From contig CM034533.1 of assembly GCA_020002185.1 (NCBI GenBank), positions 37,060,833 through 37,124,832 of the forward strand: 64,000 nt of DNA, read 5' to 3'. The translations under genes and the position numbers were made by a program. Origin of the DNA: Paraescarpia echinospica. Taxonomy: Eukaryota > Annelida > Polychaeta > Sabellida > Siboglinidae. This document shows positions 10,609 to 22,545 of this stretch, piece after piece (the stretch's first letter is position 1; each line of letters opens with the position of its first letter). The notes beneath the pieces were generated by a model that had not been told where the DNA came from, did not search any database, and saw nothing but the letters and a program-made list of their open reading frames with translations.

Positions 10609-10755
10609 CTTCCTAGCACATCCATCCATTTGTTGACGACTTTCGCCTAGCACACGAGTACGAGAATGCTTAATCCTTTGTTTTTGGTGCGCCACTGAGC
10701 TCGGATTGTCTGAGGATATTGGCGCTTACGAAGTTATTTATTATTATTATTAACG

Positions 10756-11114
10756 TATGCTTTGCATTACACTATGAAAAAAGACACAAGATGAGGTTTG
10801 CACCTTTTATTCATGTACACAAACGTATTTATATGTCACACTCCATAACTACAAGAACCAGAGATAAGACATTGATACAGAGTCTTGCAAAGTTTAATCG
10901 TGTACAAGACAAAAGAAAGTTCTTTACAGATCACCCTCCATTACTGTCAGAACCATATGTTTCATAGTGTTTCGGCACTGTTTCGAAACGGATTCTTGCA
11001 ACCAAGTATTGATATTACTCAACTGTTCGACACTTTATGTATGTATCTATGTATGTATGTATCTATGTATATCTATATGTATATATATATATATGAGTTC
11101 GTTTTCAGTTACCG
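10756..11114. other. Unassigned segment between the L2 tail and the right arm
   Basis: This stretch has no counterpart in the left arm and no supported gene. It ends in a GTATGTATCTAT-type short tandem repeat (about 11,035-11,095) just before the arm resumes at CCAGGTTAGAAG. It may be original palindrome DNA lost from the left side, or a further small insertion. Confidence 0.5.
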
Positions 11115-14100
11115 ATGCCAGGTTAGAAGTTTTACGACAGAAGCGAGTTTGAAAGGTTTTACCGAAGAAGCAAGACTTTAAACACTACAGTGTGGAATAA
11201 AGATACAAAACGTTCTAAAGGGCATTTGTACACTTGACCCTTAATACGGTAAACTATATAAATACTGGTACATCTTATCTGGAAGGATATTATGTTCCTG
11301 TATTGTTCTTTACTTTGTTACGCGCCTGATTCAAAAAAGAGATTTCCAACCAATTCTTTATTCGATAAGTTTGGTGACAAGGCCACCAAGTTGACATCGT
11401 GTCTCGCGCATAGCGCGTCGATTGTGTTCACTTCTGTACATTCGTACATACGTGTGGATTAAGAATGATAGCATGATAAAAGGTTGAAACACTACTGTTG
11501 ATCTCTAGATGCAGATGAAACACAGATGAGACTTGAACAGGGAATACCACTTCAAATCAGTTTGGAACCAGTTTGCTTACAGTACGATGTGTCTGTGTTG
11601 AAAGATGGTTTTACTCTGCAGTCCGTCCTTGAATTTTCTAATCTATCGTCTGTGCATGTGTCGTTTGTACTCTGAAGTCGGTGATCTTTCGGCACACCCA
11701 CGTGACCTTTCGGCACATTCACTAACTATATACGCTACAATCCATAATCTTTCGGCACACCCACGTGACCTTTACGTTCCGTCGAGTTGTTATAAAAATA
11801 AATTATACACATTACCAGGTGTCTTCAGTATGCTTTAAACGGTATTCTTGGCACCTATTAACGCTTCTTTTGGAGGCCTTCTTGTTTACATGACAAAGGG
11901 TTTGATCAAAATATTACACAGATAGCAGGTAGTTCGAGTAATTTAGCAGATAAGTAACTGTTTTATAATTCCCTATGTTTTAACACGGGGCAAATACACG
12001 GATGTTTTTCTAACACATAGAGTCTTGATTACCAGTTTATACCGGATTGCATTATAGCGTGATGTGTCTGTGGTGAAAGAGGGTTTTACTCTGCAGTCCG
12101 TGCTTGAATTTTCTAATCTACCGGCTGCGCATGTGTAGTTTGTACTCTGAAGTCGGTGCTCTTTCGGCACGCCCACGTGACCTTAATGTACTATCCTACA
12201 ATCCATAATCTTTCGGCACACCCACGTGACCTTTATGTTCCATCGAACTGCCATAAAAAGAAATTATACACATTACCAGATGCATTATTTTATTCGTTCT
12301 CGTTCGTCTCGTAACGACTTATTTTGCCCCTTTTGTGGCTGTTTTTTAAGCGTTGGAGGTCTTCTTGGCGCCTTTCGCTGCTGTTTTTGGAGCAGACGTA
12401 AGGTTTTAGGAGTTTTAGTTGTTTTTGAAGGTTTATTTTGATTTAAACGGTTCTTTTCAGAGCCAACCACCTTCTCACAAAAGAGTGTTAACTATTTCGA
12501 TATTGATACAAAGTCTGGTAAGAACAAATGTCGTATGTTAGTTAATGTTACAAGTCAAAGGATAATACCGGTTTGTTTATAGCCAGTGTTCGATATAGTT
12601 TTTACAAATGATAGCTAATATACCTGTACTGTTCTATCATAACGCTTCATTTTGTTACGCTCCTGTTTCAAAAAATAGGTTTGACAACTTTGGTGTCAAG
12701 GCCACCGAGAGTCGACATTGCACAGGGAGTATCACTTCAAAACAGTTTGGAACCAGTTTGGAATAAGTTTTCAAGTGGCGACTCATGTGAGATACGGCTG
12801 GTAAGTATAAATGTTATATACCAATACCCGGCTGTTCTTCCAACACACAGAGCTTTCATTACAAGTTTATACCAGTTTATACCGGTTAGTTTGTAGCGTC
12901 AGTTTTGTGGTGTGCTGAAAAATTACCAAAGAAACTTCTAGAATGAAATTTTACATGGGAATTTTCCACTCGCTATAACACGACGTCACTGACCATAACA
13001 TCACATGATGGGGGTTATATTCAAGTGCGCAAGTTCAAAACGATGGCTAACCAAATTACTACCTGTATAACCAACTTACCTCGCGTACAAAATTACTGCG
13101 CGTGCCAGTTTAATGACGTCACTGTATTACTTCATATGGTGGGATTACATTGCATACGCGCAAGTTCAAAACAAGGTCTAACCGAAGCACTACATCCTTG
13201 ACCAACTCACCTCGCGTATAGAATTACTGCGCGTACCATGACGTCACTCACTGACCATGACGTCACATGATGGAATTATATCCAAGCGCGCAAGTTCAAA
13301 ACGATGGCTAACCAAACCTGTTTGACCAAATCACCTCGCGTACAAAATTACTGCGCCTAGCAGTTTGATGACGTCATACAGGGTGCGCACGCTCACGCTC
13401 GCAACAAACAAACATGTCCAGACACGTCTCGAGTACGGGTTTTATAAGAGACACGAATTTAAACACTACCTAATAACACTAGTCTATATGTCTGACCTAT
13501 GATGTATGTCGGTGTTTTACAGATTTGTAGGTCAATGTTTAGCACTGTTTATGTGTTGTAGGCCTATGCTTTAACATGAGGTTTAGGCCCTATGCTTTAA
13601 CATGGGCTATGTAGGGGTAAAACAAGTAGGGGTAAACTGGGACCTTTACGATAATAGCTCCTATCCTTTAACATGGGGAAATTTCCTATGCTTTAACATA
13701 GAGAAGATGACCTATCTTCTAACATGGGACAAATTTCCTTATCCTTTAACATGGATAAAATTGGTTTCAGAGGATAATTTGGGGTAAATTGGAAGCTCCT
13801 ATCCTTTAACATGGGGATTAGCACCTATCTTTTAACATGGGGAAAATTCCCTATCGTTTAACATGGAGAAAATTGCTAGGACAGGTTTCAGAGGATAATT
13901 TGGGGTAAATTGGAAGCTCCTATCCTTTAACATGGGGTTTAGCACCTATCTTTTAACATGGGGGAAATTCCCTATCATTTAAAATGGGGACAATTGGTAG
14001 GACAGTTTTTGAAGACATTTGGGGCAAATCGAACCCTCGAAAAATAAAAATATAGGTAAATTTCGCTATGTTTCAACACGGTATTTGAAGGACTAAATAT

Positions 14101-14386
14101 GTAGGGGTAAATTGGAAGCTCGATCTCTAAAAGTCGTCGTATACCTTTACAATAAATCGAATTGACGTTTTGTCCTATTTTCAAAGTCCAACTTACCCCT
14201 TTTAGACCTATACGAAAAAGGTCCAAGTTTGATTGGAGTTGGAGTGGAGCAAGTAAAAATGACATCAACATCCGGGTATTTCCCTATCTTTTTAACATGG
14301 GAACCGGAACTACTTTTCCCTCTTCCTCTACTCCGAATCCAACCGTACACGCTGGACCACCTACATTACTACTTATATATATATAA
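11115..14386 (-). repeat. Right arm of palindromic element 1
   Basis: Reverse complement of the left arm, module by module: the inner edge at 11,150-11,240; E-boxes at about 11,690-11,770 and 12,170-12,230; a region matching the GGTATAAAC block at about 12,840-12,890; CRE units at about 12,960-13,390; the TTTAACATGG array at 13,565-13,990; and an outer edge near 14,345. Scattered single-base differences and small indels show that the arms have diverged slightly. Confidence 0.85.
13565..13990 (-). repeat. Array of CCTATCCTTTAACATGG units (inverted copy)
   Basis: Roughly ten copies of the 17-bp unit with linkers GGGAAATTCC and GAAAATTGGTAGGACAGGTTT. It is the mirror of 2,560-3,030. Confidence 0.85.
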
Positions 14387-14698
<312 letters not shown>

Positions 14699-15163
14699 CA
14701 GAGCTTCCAAGTTGAATGAACCCAAAATAGGGAGATCTCCCTATGTTATCAAAACACAATAGGGAGATTTTACCGGTAATTTGTAAAAAGGGAACGCTTA
14801 TCGAAAACCTCCTAAGCTGAAACATACACATACCAGGAAAACCTAAAAAATGAAAAAATGTAGATGTATGGTGCAAAACTCGCCATGCAATCGTCACTTT
14901 ATTGCTTCTGCAACATAGTGTTGTAAAGTTGAGTCGCCTTTCCAACCGACTCCAGCAAACCTGGCGACATTTGCAACTAGTAGCATGCAGATGAAACATT
15001 GATTTTGCAAGCAAGCAAGGCAGCCAGGGACTGCAGTGCAGTGTTTTTAAGTTTTCGAATAAAATCGGGAGATATGTATTTAAATTCGGGAGATCGGGAG
15101 ATTTTCAAGATTCTGTCAAAATTCGAGAGATCTCCCGCCGAATCGGGAGACTTGGAAGCTCTG
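14699..15163. mobile_element. Small element with CAGAGCTTCCAAG terminal inverted repeats
   Basis: CAGAGCTTCCAAGT at 14,699 and ACTTGGAAGCTCTG ending at 15,163 form inverted termini of 13-14 bp. Subterminal GGGAGATCT and GGGAGAT motifs are repeated in inverted orientation. The CAGNG start resembles hAT-type termini, but a convincing 8-bp duplication is not visible. It has no transposase and is probably non-autonomous. Confidence 0.5.
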
Positions 15164-17800
15164 GCTTTATATGAACAAACAGGAACGTCACAAGCCCAAG
15201 ACCGAGTAGAATGTCAACAACAGAAACATGTCAACGTGTCTGTGTCAGATCGCAACTCAGTAAACTAGCCTGCATGCTAATTATTTTGGCTATGTAATAT
15301 TGGGAAAACAATACGATGTATATAATTATCAATGTGCTCCAATATTCCCGAGTCAACGACCGATCAGCGCCAAGGCCCAAATAGGTCGCTGGCCTCGGCT
15401 CAGATCAAGCATCGCCATCGGCCAGTGGCTACAGTCTACGACATAATCGACTGGCACGAACGATTAATCAATGAAGCTTCGCATGATCATATCTTCTAAC
15501 CTACAAACTAAAAAGGCAATAAAAATATCTCAACACAAACTTCTGAACCGAACTGTGTTCTTGCATCCAACTCGCCATTGTCGGTGTATCGTGACACAAT
15601 ACCGGGTGAGGGAATACCTCGAGGTATTCTATCACGGACCACTGTCGTGATCAAAAGCCTTGTCGTGCCAATAGCCCGCGTTTGCACATGGCTGCGTTAA
15701 TTGCAATTAGCGGGTATCTGATGCGGTCATTTGTTGGTGTAGTAAGTTTCTTCAGTGTTTCGGGGGGCCTGGGTTGGTCCATGTGTTCCTATGTGAGCAG
15801 CTCTCGGCTAAATATTTAATTTATGCTTGAGTGTTAAAATTTAATATGCACGTGTAAATACGTTTTAAATATTCACAATAAAATTTCATTTTTAAAGCAA
15901 TTCTATGTGTAAAATAAAGATGATTTGGAGGTACAGGTGTATTTGGCACTAAATAAAAGAGTCGTTTCGTCGTGGAGTTGATGATAAATGACATTAAGTT
16001 AATATTTAATTAGTTACATAAGTATAAACTTTGCATTTATGCATGACTATTAAATTTCGATATGGGCACATTGTAAATATGTACGTTTTGGTGTCAATTT
16101 GGAAGCATTTATATGTGTAATATATTACATATTATATTACGCAGAAAAAGTCATCATAATCATATATAATAACTTTACATTATACTATTATAGCTATAGT
16201 CCTTATAAAAAATACTGATTTTATACGAGAATATCAAAATTTCATATACATTTTTGTGAAATATATAATGTTTTAGTTGGAAATAAAATTATTTCTTTGC
16301 CTAAAATAAATATGATTTGGAGGTGTTTAGCCGTGCTGAAAGCGTCGCTGGCCAAAACCGTCATGACTGATTGCTTGCGACTGGCCATGGCGCCCTATAG
16401 TTTAACATGGAGCGAGGAATTGTGGCACGGCGAGGTTTTCTGGCACGCAACACCGGCTATGCTAAATTCGTTTTTATCACTTCTTTGACCACTCAATTGA
16501 TAACAGTACATGTACGGATATCATTAACCAAGAGTATGTCTTATGTCAGATTCGCTCCTACTACGCATTTTGTGTGATTACAAATATTGCTAAAACCGAT
16601 TAAATGTACAGTGCCGCAGGCGTAGATCATTGTACTGCGAATATCGTGTAGCCAAATTTATGTCACGCGGCCTCACAAAAATAGCAAAAACTGCACGCCC
16701 GGTTTCCTGAATTTACACAAATATCTTTGGTATTTTTTTAAATGTTATGACTAAATTAGTTAACGTTTTGTTATACCATGATTGAATATGAATAAGGGGA
16801 TAGCTATTTACCCATAAATAACGACATTGTTGAAATGTATACCACCTTTGCATCTGATCTTTAACGGTATTCCGTTACTCCGTGATCTTCAGATTTTGCA
16901 ACGGATTACCAGACTTGACGGTACGGGGATCCGGCCGGATTACCGCTATATGCTGGAAAGTAGGGGTCGATTTTAATGGTATTTCGTTACTCCGAACACA
17001 TGTCTATGTGAAGTTCGCCTTGTAGTTAGCTCAAACAAATTTGATTAAACGTGTGCGATGAATAGGGACCTACACTATTGATGGTATTGTGGCGCGCGGG
17101 ATGTGAAGTGCCAGTGGTTTCCGCGTTGTTTATTTAGCAACTCGGCCTAAGGTGTGACTGCCACAAAATCAAAGGCAAAATTGGCGGGCCGAGACATCGC
17201 GATATTGTTTGGGCAGGCAAATAAGCAAAATAAGCAAAACACATGGGCCGTATCACGGTATGATTCCACAGAGCACACATATTTTTTTGAAATAAATGAG
17301 GCAATGAATAGCCACGTGTTTTTTTATTTTACATGAATTTGACGGATTGCCAGATTTCTAGACGGATTACTGAATCTCATATGTTTTAACCTTCAAATCT
17401 ACCCCTGGTTTTACTTTAAAATTCGAAATGTTCGTATAATATATATTAATAAGCATATTCGCTTTTCAAACTATCGCGGTATGTAGGATTCGCTTATGCC
17501 ACTTCAATGATCTTTCCCGCCAGTTCTCGCCATTCGACGCGGCTGAGGGCACTCAGCATCTCGCCATCACCGCAGTTGCGAAGCTGTAACCCAAATCTAA
17601 ACAAGTCGCCGTATAGGACAATCTGTAATGTTACATATGGTCGCCCGCGAAAGCCGCCCTTATCTGGTCTAAAGTACTCGTCATTGGCAAGTTCGAGCAG
17701 GGGCGTTCGGTGGTAGACGTAACACGTGGCCGAAGAGTCGCCACCGTGCTTATCGGACCAACCGACTGAACGGCTGGCATCGACGATATAAGGTTTCTGA
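15164..17800. other. Unassigned AT-rich DNA without a supported gene
   Basis: No coding region with codon-like character or family motif was found on either strand. A single unit like the palindrome motif (TATAGTTTAACATGG) occurs at about 16,395. Repeated GACGGATTAC and CGGATTACC fragments occur near 16,900 and 17,345. It may be intron or old repeat. Confidence 0.5.
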
Positions 17801-17802
17801 TG

Positions 17803-18075
17803 TCATCTTCTGTGGATTGTGAAGGCCAACGATCGTATGCAAGTCCGGCGGTGGTACAAATCTAGCCTGTTCAACTCCGTCTGAGTCAGACCCCACGTGT
17901 CCATGTTGTAGGTCAGTACAGGCACAACGAACGATGCATAGAGCCGTAACTCTAAACTATTCTGATTTCGCCTGAACCAGACTGTCCACAGCTTACGAAA
18001 TGCTACATTTGCGAGCTGTTTATGGCGTGCCACATCCTCTGCAACTCCTAGTAGAGAACCTAATGTCTTCGTCAT
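17803..18075 (-). pseudogene. Non-LTR reverse transcriptase C-terminal fragment
   Basis: The 90-residue - strand frame has NVAFRKLWTVWFRRNQNSLELRLYASFVVPVLTYNMDTWGLT, then LDLYHRRTCIRSL. This matches the post-polymerase region of RT proteins in which LRLY, VVPVLLYG and ETW are conserved. Upstream and downstream parts are absent or scrambled. The exact clade is not assigned. Confidence 0.65.
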
Positions 18076-18234
18076 CCGCCATTCCTCCGATATACGATCT
18101 GTTTGTTTCTGGATGGCGGGAGTGGTTTCTGTTTGTATCGGATGGGCCCAATCCTGCGGACTCTATTGACAGTGTTCACTGTTAGTGACATGTCCATCTC
18201 GTTAAACAAGTCAGTGATAATCTAATCAAGTTGT

Positions 18235-18780
18235 TCACCAACTTTGTTTTTCTTTGTCTGTGATGCGCACAGAGGACCGACGGCTGTACTGTTTCAAATT
18301 GTCGACAGCTTGTTCAAGTTGTTCGATCCGTGCGTCCTTTGCTGCCAACTCCATTTGCAGATCACTAAGTCTACTGTTTATTTTGTCAGCAACCATTGTA
18401 GCAATCCGGCAAGCGAGGGCCGCGATTACACCATCGTCACTCATGGTATGAAACCACTCTGCCAGGCTGCTAGGGGATATTGTTTTAATTTCATTCAGAA
18501 AAGCACGGGAATAGCTGCCGAAGTCTTTATCATAAGCGTATTCGATGTCGAGTGACAGCCCAACTGGTTGAGAAGGCAGCTTTGACCGGAGACTTCTCAG
18601 GGGTACCTCGAGGTAGATGACAAACAGCACTGGGCTGAGGCTGTCACCTTGAGGCATGCCTATTGCATGTATAATCAGACATATTTTATGATATAAATAA
18701 AAAATTGCACACACAAAAAAGTTGGTGACTTTGAGAAAGGAGCTTGTAAATCCTATCTCTAACAATGGAGCGTTCTTCAT
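18235..18780 (-). pseudogene. Chimeric fragment: RT motif B followed by ORF1-type coiled coil
   Basis: Residues about 40-95 read GMPQGDSLSPVLFVIYLE, then LDIEYAYDKDF. This is an RT motif B and a damaged motif C with YAYD where YADD is expected. Residues about 112-181 form an amphipathic helix, ALACRIATMVADKINSRL then KDARIEQLEQAVDNLKQYSR, then RSSVRI. This resembles the coiled coil and start of the RNA-binding part of ORF1 proteins in L1-like elements. In intact elements ORF1 precedes RT, so this order implies a rearrangement or two fragments joined head to tail. A host gene is unlikely. Confidence 0.5.
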
Positions 18781-18799
18781 ATATTGCCTTTAGGATTAT

Positions 18800-18880
18800 T
18801 TATAAAATTATATATATATATATACCCAGATCACTGATATATATATATATATATATATACAATTGTAATGTCTCTATTTT

Positions 18881-18918
<38 letters not shown>

Positions 18919-18945
18919 AAAATAGAGACATTACAATTATAGCTT
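18800..18945. repeat. Perfect palindrome with (TA)n centre
   Basis: ACAATTGTAATGTCTCTATT at about 18,860 pairs with its complement ending at about 18,940, leaving a (TA)n loop. Another (TA)n run lies just upstream. It could form a cruciform, and is likely a microsatellite-linked inverted duplication. Confidence 0.75.
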
Positions 18946-18949
18946 AAAT

Positions 18950-19629
18950 ACATAAATAAACAGTTCAATAATAAGATAGAAGACACACACTGTATAAAGA
19001 ATTAAGAGCTGGATGGTGAGCAGCTCAGCAATCAAATACACCTACAAGTGTTGTAAACCGAATAAAATATTGGTTAGTTAATTAACTCAAATAACTACAA
19101 TAAATTTTCAGCATATATTAATTAATACCTAAGGCTAAGCTGTAATAACAATGTGTCAACCTTCAATCTAATCACATATTGGCTCAGTAGGTGGAATTGC
19201 AATATTGCTATTACGCGGCGCCACAGCTCAGGGAATATAGCTGTTCATTAGGAGTGGATGGCGACTACCACATCTTATATTTACTGTTCTTTGATAGAAC
19301 GTTGCACAAACTTTTCTGAAAATCTAAGTAGATAATATCTATTAGTGAACCCTCGTCTATCGACTTAGAGTTTTTCTAAAAATGTGTAATACATGACCCC
19401 GATTTTAGGAATCCAAGTTGAGATACTTTTTTATTTATGCTTAATATATGCTTAACAAGGACGTAGACTATAACTTATAATCCTTAAATAACCGTTACAA
19501 TGATTTACAAATCATTGATATTAAACTCACTGGTCTGTAATGATATGGGGAACTCAACATTGGCTGGATTAGCCTGGTAGATCACATGTAACAGTTATTA
19601 GCCAGAAGACAATGGTATTATCAACCTAC
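18950..19629. other. Intron-like region with a degraded CR1 scrap
   Basis: The region is AT-rich. At about 19,500-19,540, TTACAAATCATTGATATTAA then CTCACTGGTCTGTAATG resembles the CR1 reverse-transcriptase segment at 23,015-23,060, so this is an old CR1 fragment. No other gene evidence was found. Confidence 0.45.
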
Positions 19630-19768
19630 CTTGTCTATACTTTGTGTAGTGTGTACAAACTGTTCAACCAGATTCTTGGCTGTTTCAAAGTAAGGCACCA
19701 TTCTCTCAGAGCAGTCAATGGCTATAATAATGTTCTTCGAGACCATTGTAGCCTTCACGTACCAGGGT
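19630..19768 (-). CDS. Internal exon of a VWA-domain protein (alpha2/delta or CACHD1-like)
   Basis: On the - strand a CTCTTTGCAG acceptor precedes 139 bases that end in GACAAG with a GTAGGTTG donor. Read in the phase that leaves one leading base, the exon encodes PWYVKATMVSKNIIIAID, CSERMVPYFETAKN and LVEQFVHTTQSIDK with no stop. A PWY motif just before a beta strand and the MIDAS start of a von Willebrand A domain is the signature of voltage-gated calcium-channel alpha2/delta and CACHD1-like cell-surface proteins (Cache plus VWA). The MIDAS consensus DxSxS is DCSER here, so the last Ser is replaced and metal binding may be altered. The exon is 1 mod 3 long, so the previous exon must supply two bases. 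Flanking exons were not found; long repeat-filled introns or a stranded fragment are both possible. Confidence 0.7.
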
Positions 19769-20229
19769 CTGCAAAGAGGGCATATGCTTAAGACACATGT
19801 ACATTGCGCAGAGAAACAACACTAGTACTACAAAAAGCAGGTCAACGTTAATAAGTACACATACTTCATTGCACATCACTGTAATAGGTATACTACGAAC
19901 GAATCATGTAGAACACTTTAACGATTACTAAAGCTGAAAAAGAGCGTACATTGTCATAATTCCATATTTGAGATGGGTGGGTGGCAGAAAGTGGGATTGG
20001 CCTGAAATTACTGATGTACATGGAAAACACATTACTATCACACAAATTATGTGAACAGAGAGACTTATATAGAAGTGTGGATGAATTAAATGTATGCGAA
20101 TCTTCTTCACTTGAATGCCTGGAATAAGATTATACTAGGAATTAATACATCACGCAAAAGAAAACAGTGATACAAATGCAAGACTAGTTTATCTAAAGTA
20201 GTATTATCTCGTAAAAATTGCAAAAGTGA
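19769..20229. other. Intron-like sequence upstream (on -) of the VWA exon
   Basis: No further exon or repeat is recognised. It ends at the 3' terminus of the CR1 copy. Confidence 0.4.
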
Positions 20230-20299
20230 GTCTGTTATGGAATAAGATGGAATAACAAGATTGCCACCCAGAGAATTAACTCTAGATGATAGGTGGACA

Positions 20300-21118
20300 A
20301 GGAAGCCTTTTGGCTTATCGAGAGTCCAACCGTTTTTATTGATGTGTATCCAGCCATTCTGAGGTGCGTGTCGATTTTATTTTTAAACATACTCACGCTA
20401 CTAGCAGCATGTAATCTGTTCCAATAATGTATAGTCCTTTGTGAAAATGAGAACTTTCTTATATATAATCTACACTGCTCCTTTACTAATGTAACTTCAT
20501 GTCCCCTACTCTTTCGATTTTTCTAAACTGACAAAACATATTTCTATAAATATTTTCATAACCACTCAATATTTAAAAAAAACTTCTATCTCATGTACTC
20601 TCAATCTCGTGGTCTGTAGTGTTGCCCAACCACATTCTTTTATGCGTATTTTATTACTAAGATCTCTCAGTTTTTGTATCATTTTAGTCGCTCTCCTCTG
20701 TAATCTTTCTAACATATTTATGTTTTTCTTGCGACCATATGGCCTCCACGCTTGTATACAATTTTCTAAATGAGGACTAGCTATTGTTTTGTACAGTGGT
20801 ATTGTTAGTTATGTTTCCTTATAGGCTATATTTCGCCTAATTAATCCAAGGATTGGATTTCCATTGGAGCTGCAATTCCGCACTGCCCTAAAACTTTCAT
20901 ATCAGCACTAATTGTTAACCCTAGGTCCTTTTCTTTTATAGTAGTACATAGTACAGTACCCCCCATTGTGTATTATACATCTTCGTTCCCATGTCCTGTG
21001 TGGAAGCATTTACATTTTTCCAAATTGAACATCTGCCATTTTTTTTGTCAGACCAGTTGATCAACTTGTCAAGATCATCTTGTAAATGCTGTCTATCTCT
21101 ATCTCCCCCAACCAGCAT
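20300..21118 (-). pseudogene. CR1 copy A: RT C-terminal region and 3' end
   Basis: The translation gives DRDRQHLQDDLDKLINWSDK, then after frame changes the equivalents of LTISADMKV, GLIRRNIAY, LENCIQAWRPYGRKKNINM and LERLQRRATKMI. These match copy B at 37,040-37,450 position by position. The fragment is non-functional. Confidence 0.75.
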
Positions 21119-22545
21119 GCCATCCTCCGCCCGAGGACGGATCTGAGCAGCTGGGAAGCGGCACCCTTCCGCACACGACAGCCGCCTGCCTGCCGCTCTC
21201 CAGCCGTTGTTGACCCAGTGACATTTGATTGTGTGGAACCTTGTTATTTATGCATAAAACATTAAATAGAATGTGAGGCAGAATAACCTGATGTCATGAT
21301 TGTGGCCACCCTATAGACTATGGATGACGATGATATGATGAGGATGAATGTGTCTCATCAACAACAAATACTGTCTCCTGTGCTGCCTGTTCCTATTTGT
21401 TATTTTGACAGGGTAAATGTGTTATGGATGAAGTGCTTACGCTAGGCGCCGACTGTCAGTTTATAGCCCACACAATTTCATTTATGTCGCAATTTACTTT
21501 AGTTTAGGGCTACATAAAACAGTTCCAGGTTTCTCATCAGAATTTTATTAATATGTAAATGAGGGGTTCGATTTATGGTAAATGTGTGTATGTTGATCGT
21601 GATGACGGTATTAACAACTATCAATGCAACTCATCGTCAACAATTAAAAACTTAAAAGTCTCAATATGTCTACTGAATGTATTTCTTAAAGTAGGCACAT
21701 TCCTTTGGTTTGGTGTGAAATATAGTTTTGTATTTTTGCGCAGCATTACTGCATACATATTTAATCAAAGGGTTAAATTATATTTTAAAATAAAGTTTTG
21801 TGGAAGCTATTTTAAAATTGTTGTGCAGATGAGAAACCGGGAATTTATTTTATAAAAGTAAAGTAAAATGTTTTATGTGACCTTATTGTGAGACAAAATG
21901 TGTTTAATATTTTACATATTTTATAGATACTCTGCATTGTACAATGCGGTACTTTCATTGAACTAATTACATATTTGTACGTTAATATTCCAGATGCTGT
22001 CAGAAAGAATGATGTGGCAACATTACCTCTGACTACAACATCAGGAGAACATTCGAAAATATTCCAAGACTGCCTCTGGCGGGAATGGTGTTAGACAGCA
22101 CCGGGTGACAAATGCAGCTGGATGTAGCAGAACAGAGTTTATGGACAATAATATATAAGCAGCCTGTTTATAAACTATTTGAGTTGTCATGTGCCGCACG
22201 AATCAATTAATTGCAACTTGCTTTTTGATTTTCTTGTATTAAAGGAAATATAAACAAAGCATTAGCTAAAATCCGTTTTCCATGTGTACACAAAGTTTAA
22301 CATTGTATGTAACATTCTAGAACAAAAAAATACAGAAAATACATTTGTAATGTTCAAGTTATACGACCAATACACATAAGTGTATGTGTATAATTTGGTC
22401 TTATTACTTGAAAACACACGCAATACACACATTTAACAAAATTAGGCACAGTCGGCATTTGATCGGCTAACCATCGGCAGAGTATCGGCATCCGACTATG
22501 AGCCGCCCTCGGCCCGAATGTCATGTGCCGCATGAATCAATTAAT
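21119..22545. other. Insert splitting CR1 copy A, with a candidate terminal exon on +
   Basis: This block interrupts the CR1 copy. TCATGTGCCGCA followed by CGAATCAATTAATTG near 22,188 is repeated near 22,521. At 21,994 an ATATTCCAG acceptor-like site opens 33 codons ending in TAG at 22,092 (VATLPLTTTSGEHSKIF, then QDCLWREWC). It could be a terminal exon, but there is no partner exon or recognised family. Confidence 0.35.

Larger units (their letters stand above)
7533..10755 (+). mobile_element. Frameshifted L2/CR1-type non-LTR retrotransposon nested in palindromic element 1
   Basis: Symmetry with the left arm stops at about 7,532, and retrotransposon sequence follows. It contains a 2A-like peptide plus APE-type endonuclease (7,836 onward), a reverse transcriptase (9,212-10,072), a C-terminal domain (to 10,608), and a 3' end with GGCGC then (ATT)n at about 10,755. 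The order is that of L2/CR1 ORF2. At least three frame changes and an internal deletion make it inactive. Its insertion post-dates assembly of the palindrome. The precise 5' boundary is uncertain. Confidence 0.85.
2155..14386. mobile_element. Giant palindromic (foldback-like) element 1, containing a nested L2-type retrotransposon
   Basis: The sequence from about 2,155 to 5,480 is repeated in reverse complement from about 11,115 to 14,386. At the outer edges GGATTCGGAGTAGAGGAAG at about 2,219 pairs with its complement at about 14,323. At the inner edges the TTGCTTCTTCGGTAAAACC region near 5,420 pairs with about 11,157. Further mirrored modules follow inward: 30-bp minisatellites (5,505-5,668 and 7,056-7,510), then (GT)n at 5,668-5,790 and (CA)n at 6,545-7,055, around a core of about 750 bp. 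A retrotransposon inserted at about 7,533 breaks the symmetry. Without it the element would be about 9 kb. Both outer ends touch (TA)n tracts. No transposase is recognisable, so the element is probably non-autonomous, or its mobility genes are of an unfamiliar kind. The second copy at 28.3-35.8 kb shows that this is a family, not a one-off rearrangement. Confidence 0.85.

Noticed and set aside
12226..12470. Short frames (for example KTTKTPKTLRLLQKQQRKAP) present in both palindrome arms
   Set aside because: They are identical in both arms simply because the arms are inverted copies. No start context, length or homology supports a peptide.
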